This document shows positions 24,139 through 32,011 of a stretch of 64,000 nt of DNA, piece by piece; the first letter of the stretch is position 1, and every line of letters begins with the position of its first letter. Location: the NCBI RefSeq assembly GCF_963860125.1, contig NZ_CAWLFA010000001.1, positions 1,364,001-1,428,000 of the forward strand, in the 5' to 3' direction. The translations under genes and the position numbers were made by a program. Source of the stretch: Picosynechococcus sp. PCC 7002 (lineage in GTDB: Bacteria; Cyanobacteriota; Cyanobacteriia; Cyanobacteriales; MRBY01). Under the pieces are notes generated by a model. That model worked only from the letters and a program-made list of their open reading frames with translations. It was not told the origin of the DNA and made no database searches.

Positions 24139-25263
24139 ATGAGTGACCAATTTGTTGAACAAAAAACAACGGGGTATTTTCAGCGCCTCGGCAACTCGAT
24201 TGTGGGAATTTTCCTAGGGGTTGTTCTCTTTTTAGCGTCCTTTGGGGTGCTCTACTGGAATGAAGGCCGGGTAGACCTCTCGAAAATTGCGGCCACAGCC
24301 ACGGAAATTCCCGCCACCGGCACCACCACGGTAAAAGCCAATAGTTTTGTATCAATTACGGGTAACCTAAGCAGCCCAGAAACCCTCGGCGATCCCCCCT
24401 ATTTAAAACCCGGTGAATACATCGCCCTCCGGCGCAAAACAGAGATGTATGCCTGGGAAGAAAATAGCCGCACTACCACCAAGAAAAATGCCGGGGGTTC
24501 AGAAACGAAAACGACGACCTATACCTACGCCAAGGAGTGGGCCGAAAATCCCGATGATTCCTCTCGTTTTAAAAATCCAACGGGTCATAATAATCCAGCC
24601 AAAAGCATCGAGAGTCAAGAACTGCGGGTTCCCCAGGCCCAGGTGGGTGATTATCAACTGGATGTAAATCAGTTGCAGTTTCCCATCAACCAACCCGTTA
24701 ATTTAACGGCGGCCCAGATCCCGGCAGAATCAAAAAACAAACTCAACGGCAGTTATTTATTTTTTGGAACAGGTAGCCTCGGCAGTCCGGAAATTGGCGA
24801 TCTGCGCCTCAGTTATCAAGCCCTAAACAAAAATATTCAAGCGACGGTCTTCGGTGATTTGGGCAGCAGTAACCAACTCACGCCCCACCAAGGCAAAAAA
24901 AATGTGACTTTTTATCGACTCTTTCCGGGTACCCGTGACCAGGCGATCGCCAACCTAGCAACCCAACATAAGTTGATCACCTGGGGCCTACGGTTTGGGG
25001 GCTTTTTGCTGATGTGGATTGGTCTGAATCTGGTGGTAGAACCCCTCGGTGTTGTTCTAGATGTCATTCCCTTTTTAGGAGATCTAGCCCGCACTGCTAC
25101 AGGGTTTGCCACGTTTATTGTGGCGGCGATTTTGTCTGGGTTAACGATCATTGTGTCGATTATTCTCCACAGCCCGGTCATGATTTTTCTCGCCCTCGGT
25201 CTCTGTGGCTTCATTGTCTACCGCTGGACAAAACGTAAAAAGACCAAGGATCAACTGGCTTAG
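24139..25263 (+). CDS. TMEM43 (LUMA) family membrane protein
   Basis: 374 residues from ATG 24139. One N-terminal span (IVGIFLGVVLFLASFGVLYWNEGR; listed in part) is followed by a long extracytoplasmic or lumenal domain of about 220 residues, and then four spans near the C-terminus beginning ITWGLRFGGFLLMWIGLNLVV. The YWNEGR after the first helix and the GLNLVVEPLGVVLDVIPFLGDLA region are characteristic of the TMEM43 family, found in bacteria and in the animal nuclear envelope. No molecular role is established in bacteria. It is not in an operon; a terminator follows. Confidence 0.8.
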   Translation: MSDQFVEQKTTGYFQRLGNSIVGIFLGVVLFLASFGVLYWNEGRVDLSKIAATATEIPATGTTTVKANSFVSITGNLSSPETLGDPPYLKPGEYIALRRKTEMYAWEENSRTTTKKNAGGSETKTTTYTYAKEWAENPDDSSRFKNPTGHNNPAKSIESQELRVPQAQVGDYQLDVNQLQFPINQPVNLTAAQIPAESKNKLNGSYLFFGTGSLGSPEIGDLRLSYQALNKNIQATVFGDLGSSNQLTPHQGKKNVTFYRLFPGTRDQAIANLATQHKLITWGLRFGGFLLMWIGLNLVVEPLGVVLDVIPFLGDLARTATGFATFIVAAILSGLTIIVSIILHSPVMIFLALGLCGFIVYRWTKRKKTKDQLA

Positions 25264-25298
25264 GTTCTCCCTGGTCAAGCAAGAATTTAAAAAGATTT

Positions 25299-25323
25299 GG
25301 GAACGGCGGTCGTTCCTTTTTTT
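25299..25323 (+). terminator. Terminator after the TMEM43 gene
   Basis: GGAACG (25300-25305) pairs with CGTTCC (25311-25316) around GCGGT, followed by seven T residues. It lies between two convergent genes. Confidence 0.75.
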
Positions 25324-25330
25324 GTGGAAA

Positions 25331-26212
25331 TTAGCCCAAACGACGTTTAAGAAGCGGTTGAATGGTCGCCAAGGCGATCGCCCCAAAGCCCGTCAAAATT
25401 CCGAGCACGGCCCCAAAGTTTAAATTTCCCCAGGGGGCACTGAATACGACACTCTGGAATGTCCAATCACTGTGCATATACAAATAGCGAATCGGCTCAA
25501 TGGCATAGGTCAAAGGGTTTAAGCTCGCGACAAGCTGCAACCAGTTCGCCATAAAATCCAAGGGCGCTAGAGCGGTACTGGCAAACAGTAGGGGTAAATT
25601 CACCACAAAAATCACCGCAATCAGTTCAATATGTCCCGGCAGCGCAAAGGCTAAACCCAAGCTCAAAGCTGTTACCGCCAAGACGATTAAAAACACCACT
25701 AAGGCGATCGCCCCCAGACCCAAGGCACTGGGTAAACCGGCCCCCAATAAAGCACTGGCCCCAACGATCACCGCCGTTTGAATCAAGGTCAGGCCCATGA
25801 TGTAAATCGTTGAAGCCGCCACGATGGAATAGCGCGTCGCTAAAGGAGCCACCAAAAGCCGGTTTAAAAAGCCAAATTCCCGGTCAAACATCACGGGTAA
25901 ACCTGCATTCAATGCCCCGGAAAAGGCCGTAAACACGATAATCCCTGGGGCGAGAAATTGGGCATAGTTGATGTCGTTGCCAAACAGTCCCTGGGGCGCT
26001 TTATAAAACAAGGCCCCAAACAAAATCAGCCACATAAATGGTTGAATAATGCCCGCAATCAGGGTCGTCGGTCGCCGCTGGAGCTGAATTACCAAGCGTT
26101 GGGTGAGGGCCACCGTTTCCTGAAAAAAATCCTGCCAGCCATTGCTCTCAGAGACATTGACCTTAGCGGTGGGGGACAAAATCGAGTTGGGCGTAAAGAT
26201 AGATTGACTCAT
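25331..26212 (-). CDS. ABC-2 type transporter permease
   Basis: 293 residues with six membrane spans starting after a 45-residue cytoplasmic N-terminus. RRPTTLIAGIIQPFMWLILFG opens the first span, and FDREFGFLNRLLVAPLATRYSI and FASTALAPLDFMANWLQLVASLNP are the characteristic ABC-2 (DrrB/NodJ/TagG-like) loops. It would form the membrane channel of an exporter for a drug-like, lipid or polysaccharide substrate. No ATP-binding gene lies beside it in the window, so its partner must be encoded elsewhere. Confidence 0.85.
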   Translation of the reverse strand: MSQSIFTPNSILSPTAKVNVSESNGWQDFFQETVALTQRLVIQLQRRPTTLIAGIIQPFMWLILFGALFYKAPQGLFGNDINYAQFLAPGIIVFTAFSGALNAGLPVMFDREFGFLNRLLVAPLATRYSIVAASTIYIMGLTLIQTAVIVGASALLGAGLPSALGLGAIALVVFLIVLAVTALSLGLAFALPGHIELIAVIFVVNLPLLFASTALAPLDFMANWLQLVASLNPLTYAIEPIRYLYMHSDWTFQSVVFSAPWGNLNFGAVLGILTGFGAIALATIQPLLKRRLG

Positions 26213-26410
26213 AACGGTTGTTTCGCGTCACCAAATAGGCGCAGATTTTGGCTCTTTTCTCAGGACTAGATTAACGTATTTCACCCCAAATCATGGCCCC
26301 CACCGCCGTTAGGACGCGCCTTGTCGGGTGGGAAAATTCCCTCTAAAATCAGTGGGGCTTAACGAAAGCTAAACCTTTACTCCCTGTCGTTTTTAAACGC
26401 GATCGCCTTT

Positions 26411-27448
26411 ATGACCAGCTTGACCGACATTTCAACGGCAGACCTTGCCGCCGCCTTGACCACTGACGTTGACTTTAACTTGGAGCTGCCCGATCCAGAG
26501 GACGATCAACTCCACGACGCGGAATTTGATACCCAGATCGAGCGGGTCTGGCAAATTTGCGATCGTTTTGACCTGCAAACGGACATTTGGCGGGGCCGGA
26601 TTATGCGGGCCGTGCGAGATCGAGAAAAACGTGGCGGCGACGGGCGCGGAACAGGCTTTTTAAACTGGCTCAAACAACGGGAAATTAGCAAGAGTCAAGC
26701 CTACGGCCTCATCGAACTAGCCAACAGTGCTGATACTCTCCTCGCCGAAGGGCAACTAGACCCCAACAGCATTAATAATTTCAGTAAAAATGCTTTCGTC
26801 GAAACGGCGAAATCGGCCCCCGAAATTCAAAAACTCGTCGCCGATGCCGCCCAAAAAGGCGATCGCATTACCAGACGGGAAGTAAAACAGTTGGCCGACG
26901 AATGGACGAGCATGAGTTCGGAGATGCTCCCCGATGAAGTTAAAGAACAGGCCGCCAGCGGTGCCCTCCCCAGTCGGTTTCTCTCGCCCTTGGTAAAAGA
27001 ATTAGAAAAGCTGCCAGAAACCCACGTCACAGCGATCCAAGAAGAAATCCGCGAAGCCCCCAACACCGATACCGTCAAAGCGATGACCCGTGAGGCGAAG
27101 AGTTTAGCGAAATATATCGATGCCGCCGCCCAGGTGCAGACCCTCCGTAAGGCGAATATTGACCTGGAAATGGCCCTCGAAGAAGCGCTGCGTTTGGATT
27201 GTCTGGGTACTGCCGCCGATCTGGTGAAACAGGCCACCCAGATGGAGCAATGTGTGGTGAAGCTCTTTACCACCTGGAAGCGCCTAGGAAAATTAGCCGA
27301 TCGCCTTTATGTGGATACGGGGGCGAGCAATCCCTATTTACGGTCGATGTTGGGCACCCTAGAAGCCCTGAGTAGCGAGGTTTTGGAAGTCGATTTAGAT
27401 GATTCCGGCGAGAGTAGTGTGCGGATTCGCATTTTGGGAGAAGAGTAA
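26411..27448 (+). CDS. Conserved hypothetical protein with a helix-turn-helix-like segment
   Basis: 345 residues, acidic and mostly helical. I do not recognise a named family. Residues about 85-165 contain WLKQREISKSQAYGLIELA followed by helices and RITRREVKQLADEW, which look like the helix-turn-helix core of ParB-like or phage-type DNA-binding proteins. The C-terminal half has long helices (AAQVQTLRKANIDLEMALEEA). The start is ATG 26411, ten bases after a HIP1 octamer. A regulatory or DNA-organising role is a guess. Confidence 0.6.
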   Translation: MTSLTDISTADLAAALTTDVDFNLELPDPEDDQLHDAEFDTQIERVWQICDRFDLQTDIWRGRIMRAVRDREKRGGDGRGTGFLNWLKQREISKSQAYGLIELANSADTLLAEGQLDPNSINNFSKNAFVETAKSAPEIQKLVADAAQKGDRITRREVKQLADEWTSMSSEMLPDEVKEQAASGALPSRFLSPLVKELEKLPETHVTAIQEEIREAPNTDTVKAMTREAKSLAKYIDAAAQVQTLRKANIDLEMALEEALRLDCLGTAADLVKQATQMEQCVVKLFTTWKRLGKLADRLYVDTGASNPYLRSMLGTLEALSSEVLEVDLDDSGESSVRIRILGEE

Positions 27449-27487
27449 AATAGCGGGTAACAGTTTCAGTTAGGAGTAACGGATCCG

Positions 27488-27886
27488 ATGGGTAGATGGT
27501 TCGGGGCGATCGCCTTGGTACTGGCTTTAGTTTTCGGTTTGGGACAAGAGCCGAGTTTTGCTGAAGGTACAACAGATGAGCCTGTGGTTGAGTGGCTAAC
27601 CTTCGCGGTACCCCAGGCCGACCAAGCAAAATTTATCGAAACAGAACTAGAAATCTGGAACCCAATTGATCGGCGATCGCCTGCCTTTGTGCGCAAAGAA
27701 ATCTGGCAAGATGCCGACCACCCGGATCAGCTCACCGTTGTTGTTTCCTGGTCAAGCCAAGCCCTACGGAAAGTCGTTTCCCCAGAAGAAGTTGATGCCG
27801 CTGAGAAAGCCTTTGATAAAGCCATGGGCAAAAGTTACCCGATCCTCGAAAAGAAAGAATTCCGCAATCTTTCTACGACTAATTGA
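27488..27886 (+). CDS. TIGR03792-type small secreted cyanobacterial protein
   Basis: 132 residues. The first 25 (RWFGAIALVLALVFGLGQEP) are a signal peptide, probably cut after SFA. The rest, VEWLTFAVPQADQAKFIETE and RKEIWQDADHPDQLTVVVSW, forms a ferredoxin-like alpha-beta fold reminiscent of antibiotic-monooxygenase dimers and matches the uncharacterised cyanobacterial family I remember as TIGR03792. It is probably periplasmic or lumenal. Its neighbours give no clue. Confidence 0.65.
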   Translation: MGRWFGAIALVLALVFGLGQEPSFAEGTTDEPVVEWLTFAVPQADQAKFIETELEIWNPIDRRSPAFVRKEIWQDADHPDQLTVVVSWSSQALRKVVSPEEVDAAEKAFDKAMGKSYPILEKKEFRNLSTTN

Positions 27887-27949
27887 CATTGAAAGAAACA
27901 GAGGCGATCGCCTCGCTAAATTTTTGTCACACTAATCCCCAGAAAAAAC

Positions 27950-28276
27950 ATGATTCTAAGTACCACCAACACCATCGAAGGAGCAACCATCACCAGTTAT
28001 CAAGGTGTCGTCACCGCTGAAGTGGTCTATGGCACCAACGCCCTCCGGGATTTTTTTGCGGGCATCCGAGATATGATTGGCGGCCGCACTGCCAGTTACG
28101 AGCGAATCTTTGAAAAAGGCCACCAGGAAGCGCTGCGGGAACTAGAAAGCAATGCCCAAAAGCGCGGTGCCGATGCGGTGATTGGCATTAGCATGGACAC
28201 AGGCACAATCAATGTCGACGACAAAGGCGTTTTGTTGCTGATCACAGCCACCGGAACCGCCGTAAAACTGGGGTAA
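27950..28276 (+). CDS. YbjQ/UPF0145 family protein
   Basis: 108 residues, the usual length. It shows the family pattern TTNTIEGATITSYQGVVTAEVV, the loop SYERIFEKGHQEALRELE and the end GADAVIGISMDTG. YbjQ proteins form a pentameric beta barrel and are sometimes described as heavy-metal-binding; the physiological role is unknown. It stands alone, 63 bp after the preceding gene. Confidence 0.88.
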   Translation: MILSTTNTIEGATITSYQGVVTAEVVYGTNALRDFFAGIRDMIGGRTASYERIFEKGHQEALRELESNAQKRGADAVIGISMDTGTINVDDKGVLLLITATGTAVKLG

Positions 28277-28400
28277 GAATTTTCTTTACTGGGCGATCGC
28301 TCAAACACCCAGACAGGATTTCCTAAGATTCTGTAGATTCTATGAATCCGCGATTCAAAAACCGTAGAGCTTGTGAGTTATTTTGATTTAGTGAATTTAA

Positions 28401-28472
28401 CTGGGGTGCCAGGATTCGAACCTGGGAATGTCGGAACCAAAATCCGATGCCTTACCGCTTGGCGACACCCCA
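28401..28472 (-). tRNA. trnQ: tRNA-Gln (anticodon UUG)
   Basis: 72 nt on the minus strand. The acceptor stem TGGGGTG pairs with CACCCCA over seven bases with G as discriminator. The D arm holds AAGCGGTAAGG. The anticodon arm CGGA-TTTTGGT-TCCG gives anticodon TTG, and the T arm is CCAGG-TTCGAAT-CCTGG. CCA is not encoded. Codons read are CAA and, by wobble, CAG. Confidence 0.96.
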
Positions 28473-28620
28473 TTGCGTTTAAGCCTTTAAAAATATAACA
28501 CCAATTTTTCAGAAGCGTCAACAGTCTCCCCAAATCTTTTTTTGGTGGCCCTGGATAATTGTCAAAAAGCTGAAAATCCAGTAAACCTTAACCGTTGCCC
28601 TTAAACCTCATTATTTTTTG

Positions 28621-28923
28621 ATGTCAGATTTGATTAAACAGCTCCAGTCCAGTTTTGGCGACAGTGAGTGGCATGACCTCGCGCCCCATGCGGCCCGTGA
28701 TGCGCTGATTGTGGTACATCCTTCCTTAGATCTGTTACAGGTGGGAGAGGCGATCGCCACGGATAATGCTCCCCTGGTGGGCAAGTGGATGAGCGGTGGC
28801 CTAGTGCGTAAGCCCACAAAAGAAGAACTAGAACGTTGGAACCAAGCAACCCAGACCCTCGTATTTGCGACATTAATTGTGCAGCCCTTTGTGCTGATCA
28901 GTGGAGATCAACCAGAAGTTTAA
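28621..28923 (+). CDS. DUF2288 family protein
   Basis: 100 residues from ATG 28621. WHDLAPHAARDALIVVHPSLDLL, VGEAIATDNAPLVGKWMSGG and RKPTKEELERWNQ reproduce the DUF2288 pattern (W-x-x-L-x-P-H-x-x-R-D-x-x-I-x-V; LDL-x-x-V; KP-T-x-x-x-x-x-W). The family occurs in cyanobacteria and proteobacteria without assigned function. It lies between tRNA-Gln and the DUF3038 gene. Confidence 0.85.
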   Translation: MSDLIKQLQSSFGDSEWHDLAPHAARDALIVVHPSLDLLQVGEAIATDNAPLVGKWMSGGLVRKPTKEELERWNQATQTLVFATLIVQPFVLISGDQPEV

Positions 28924-29150
28924 AGGGGCGATCGCCCGGAATTTTTTCGCTGGGACGACCGGTCTTGTGGGGTAAACTGATTGAGAATAATCCATTGCCC
29001 TGGTGTGAGACCTCTGATCATCGCGTATGATCGGGTTTGAGCCTCATTGATGGCCTGGCGATAGATAGCAATCATCTCCCGTCGTGGGTTTGCAGCGAAC
29101 CAAGCTTGTTTTTCTGAGAGTATGAATGATTCTGTGAGCGTAATGCCCAA
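28920..29150 (-). CDS. Possible small protein antisense to the DUF3038 start region
   Basis: An open frame of 76 codons from 29150, or 51 from ATG 29075, contains AIYRQAINEAQTRSYAMIRG and LTPGQWIILNQF, which read like protein rather than random sequence. It fills most of the gap between the DUF2288 and DUF3038 genes. There is no convincing ribosome site, and the 5' end would overlap the DUF3038 start. I list it at low confidence. Confidence 0.25.
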   Translation of the reverse strand: MGITLTESFILSEKQAWFAANPRREMIAIYRQAINEAQTRSYAMIRGLTPGQWIILNQFTPQDRSSQRKNSGRSPL

Positions 29151-29757
29151 TCCTAGTTCCCCATCGGTATCCCCAGGACAACCCTACCTGTTGCAAAATC
29201 TGCCGGATCTGTTGCCGGAGGGAAAAGTGTTCCCGCGCCGGGCACAACAGCAAATTGACCTGCTCCTCTTGGCCCTAGAAGCGTTAGAGTTGGGCGGCTC
29301 AGAATTGATGCTGCGCTCTGCCCAAAAACTAGAATTGACAGAAATTATCCCGAATCGGGTCGTCCTCTGGCGATTACGGCGCACCAACCCCTGGCGACGT
29401 TCCCACACCCACGGCCACCTGACCCCCACAGAAGCAAAGGCGTTGGTATTGATCATTGGCGATCGCGCCAAGAATTTACTGGCTTTATTGCGACAACTTT
29501 TACCCGCCGCCCAGCACCTCCGGGAACGCAATCTCCCCTTAGATAGTCATTTTCGCCTTTCGGAATACCTAGAGCGGTTTCGGGCCCACTTCCGGAGTCG
29601 GATGAATCCCCGGCGCGTCCGTGTCACCCTCTACAACCAGTCAAAACAAGATTTAAATGAACTGGCGATCGCCCTCCTCGAAAAACTGCTGTTTTGCACA
29701 GGCACCGTTGGCACCCAACGGCTATGGGTCAGCCTCTTTGATGGAGAAGTGAGCTAA
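29122..29757 (+). CDS. DUF3038 family protein
   Basis: 211 residues; ATG 29143 is a later possible start. PDLLPEGKVFPRRAQQQIDLLLLALEAL (in part) and RVVLWRLRRTNPWRRSHTHG are typical of DUF3038, a helical family confined to cyanobacteria. No membrane span or catalytic motif is visible. It is followed at 9 bp by a DUF4335 gene, an arrangement that recurs in cyanobacteria as I recall, so the two probably act together. Confidence 0.78.
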   Translation: MNDSVSVMPNPSSPSVSPGQPYLLQNLPDLLPEGKVFPRRAQQQIDLLLLALEALELGGSELMLRSAQKLELTEIIPNRVVLWRLRRTNPWRRSHTHGHLTPTEAKALVLIIGDRAKNLLALLRQLLPAAQHLRERNLPLDSHFRLSEYLERFRAHFRSRMNPRRVRVTLYNQSKQDLNELAIALLEKLLFCTGTVGTQRLWVSLFDGEVS

Positions 29758-29766
29758 ACAATTACC

Positions 29767-31107
29767 ATGAATATTCGTCGCCAATACAACCTCCCCAACT
29801 GCACCCTCACCCTCGAAGGATTCGATGATGGGAGCGGCAAACTCCTCGACACCCTGACCATCCTTTCCAATGTGGAATGTCGTTTTACTACCTCCCAGAA
29901 AGTGCTCAGTGGCGGGAAAATTTTCTTTGATCACCTCGTCCAAGCCGTGAGTGAATATGCCCAGGGTATTTTAAGCGGTCTCCAACGCCCCCCCGAAATC
30001 CTCGATGCAAAAGGCCAAGTTCGCTTAGAAACAGCCACGGCAACCTATACCCATCATCTCCATTGGCAACAACCCGATGGCAGTGCCGCCGAAACCCTCG
30101 AACTAACCACGGCGGAGTTGTTTGATTTAACCGAAGCCATTGATCAATTCCTGGCCGATGGTTTGACCCTCCCGGATTTTGTTTTACCCCTAACGCCCCT
30201 GAGCCGTCGCCATTGCGTACCCGAAGAATCCTTTGCGGATCGAGCAGTGCCGCCCCTGGTTGGCGTCAGTGGGTTAGCCCTAACGGCCTTTGCATTATTC
30301 TTTGTCCCAGCACCGGAAACAACACGCACCGACAGTGAACAAGTTAGCTCTGGGGAAGAAACGGAACAACTCGCCAGCGCAACTTTACCGGATACGGCCC
30401 TCTGGACGGAAGCTGATTTTAATCGTCTTGGTGAAACTTTACCCACCATTGCCACAGACCGCGATCTTCAGCTAATGCAAGCTTATCTCTATGGCACTTT
30501 GGACTCGGCCTGGACGGAGCGCGATACCACAGAGAATGCTTCCTATCGCTTGGCCCTGGGAACCGATGGTCGTCTTTTGGGGGTACAACCTTTAGCTGGT
30601 GCTGCGGTGACAACGGGAACAACGGCCTTGGGTGAGTTGGGTCATACTCCAGAGGTAGCGGCGATCGCCAACGAACAGGCCATGGCTCAATTTCGAGTCA
30701 ATTTTGCGGGGAATGTCCTGGAAGTAAGCCCCTGGGATGGCTTTCAAAGTTCTAGCGAATTGGATTTTGACTCCCGCGAAGTAGAAGGAGAAGCACTCCG
30801 ACAATTGATCCAACAGGTCAAAGACACCATCGCCGCTGAGTTTGACCGAGAAAATGCCACCATCCCCCAAACCCTGGCCTATACCCTAGGGGTGACCAAC
30901 GACGGGGCGATCGCCATTGTCGTCGCCGATAATAACGCTGCGAAAACAGCCCTTGATCAGACCCCCCTCCCGGCCTTGGTCGAACCAGCGGCAGCGGGCA
31001 TTGTCCCTGGCGAAACCATCTTGCCCACGGAACCGCTGACCCAGGTGAATGTGGTCTTTCAACCCAACGGCGTGATCGAAGTGAGTCCCTGGGCAGGTTA
31101 TCGTTAG
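29767..31107 (+). CDS. DUF4335 family protein
   Basis: 446 residues. The first ~150 residues (YNLPNCTLTLEGFDDGSG; FDHLVQAVSEYAQGILSGL) match DUF4335. A membrane span follows (PPLVGVSGLALTAFALFFVP, about 160-180), then an acidic linker and a periplasmic-looking C-terminal region holding two similar units that end EVSPWDGFQS and EVSPWAGYR. That internal duplication is visible by eye. The gene is in operon with the DUF3038 gene before it and the 197-residue gene after it. Function is unknown. Confidence 0.75.
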   Translation: MNIRRQYNLPNCTLTLEGFDDGSGKLLDTLTILSNVECRFTTSQKVLSGGKIFFDHLVQAVSEYAQGILSGLQRPPEILDAKGQVRLETATATYTHHLHWQQPDGSAAETLELTTAELFDLTEAIDQFLADGLTLPDFVLPLTPLSRRHCVPEESFADRAVPPLVGVSGLALTAFALFFVPAPETTRTDSEQVSSGEETEQLASATLPDTALWTEADFNRLGETLPTIATDRDLQLMQAYLYGTLDSAWTERDTTENASYRLALGTDGRLLGVQPLAGAAVTTGTTALGELGHTPEVAAIANEQAMAQFRVNFAGNVLEVSPWDGFQSSSELDFDSREVEGEALRQLIQQVKDTIAAEFDRENATIPQTLAYTLGVTNDGAIAIVVADNNAAKTALDQTPLPALVEPAAAGIVPGETILPTEPLTQVNVVFQPNGVIEVSPWAGYR

Positions 31108-31130
31108 AAGAAAGCGACCACCTGAAAGCC

Positions 31131-31724
31131 ATGGTCTACAGCACCCAAGATTTAATTGAAATCCTCAACCAAGAGTTAAAGGCAACCCTCCGGGGCGATC
31201 GCCTTTTGCTCTCCCCCGATGCGCGGGTGGGGGTACCGATTGTGACCATGGCCCTGGATCAAGACCAACTGGGAAAAGTGTTTGCCTGTCAGGACTTTAC
31301 CCAACAGATTCATCAATACCAACGGGAAAATCATGTTTCCGGCATCGTTTGGCGGGAAATCACCGTCGGCGATCGCCAACTGCGCCTGCCGGAAATTCAT
31401 CAGCAACTCATTGCCATCGACAGCGACAAAGCGATTCTCCGGGCAGCCAAACAAAATGTCCTCGACTTTTGGCACCACATCACCACTGGTTTAAACCTCT
31501 GGCAGTTAGTCGATCATCAACTTTCTCCCTTGACTTTTACGGAGCTAGAGCGGGCCAGTCGACTCGCTGAATGGGCGGAATTAGACGTGGGCCATGGTGA
31601 ATTTTACCTCGCCCTCTGCTGGGGCAACCCGAAGGAATGTCACTATCGCTGGGCCGCCCCCAAATCTGGGTGCGATCGCCTCATTGCCGCCGCCGAACAA
31701 CCCCAACATCTCAACATCTTCTAG
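31131..31724 (+). CDS. Conserved cyanobacterial hypothetical protein
   Basis: 197 residues from ATG 31131, 23 bp after the DUF4335 stop. I recognise no family. It has no signal peptide or membrane span. The C-terminal half is rich in Trp, His and Cys (LAEWAELDVGHGEFYLALCWG; NPKECHYRWAAPKSGCDR). Its close spacing to the DUF3038 and DUF4335 genes makes it the third member of that operon. Confidence 0.6.
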   Translation: MVYSTQDLIEILNQELKATLRGDRLLLSPDARVGVPIVTMALDQDQLGKVFACQDFTQQIHQYQRENHVSGIVWREITVGDRQLRLPEIHQQLIAIDSDKAILRAAKQNVLDFWHHITTGLNLWQLVDHQLSPLTFTELERASRLAEWAELDVGHGEFYLALCWGNPKECHYRWAAPKSGCDRLIAAAEQPQHLNIF

Positions 31725-31937
31725 CTCCCAAACATTTTTTCTGATCCCTCGCCCCTGCGCTAAAATTGTGAAATAGACGTACTAATTTCTTCCCGCTTCA
31801 TTGAGTCTTTTTATGGCGATCGCCCCGAGTTTATTTTTTGCTTAGTTTGCATATATATTTTTTGGCTGCAAAATCTCCGCTCCACCCCCTCGGTAAATCT
31901 TGCCGCAGATTCAGCTTGCTCCTCCCAGAAGCCTTTT

Positions 31938-31946
31938 ATGGTATAA
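31938..31946 (+). promoter_or_regulatory. Candidate extended -10 promoter of gyrB
   Basis: TGGTATAAT combines a perfect TATAAT with the TG-N of an extended -10. A TTGCTC at 31916-31921 could serve as a weak -35 at 19 bp. The gyrB ATG lies 65 bp further on. Confidence 0.55.
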
Positions 31947-32011
31947 TTTTTGCCTGATTTAACCCAAAAACAGGCTACAGAGTTTTTACGCCCAAAATTC
32001 GGAGTTCGTCC

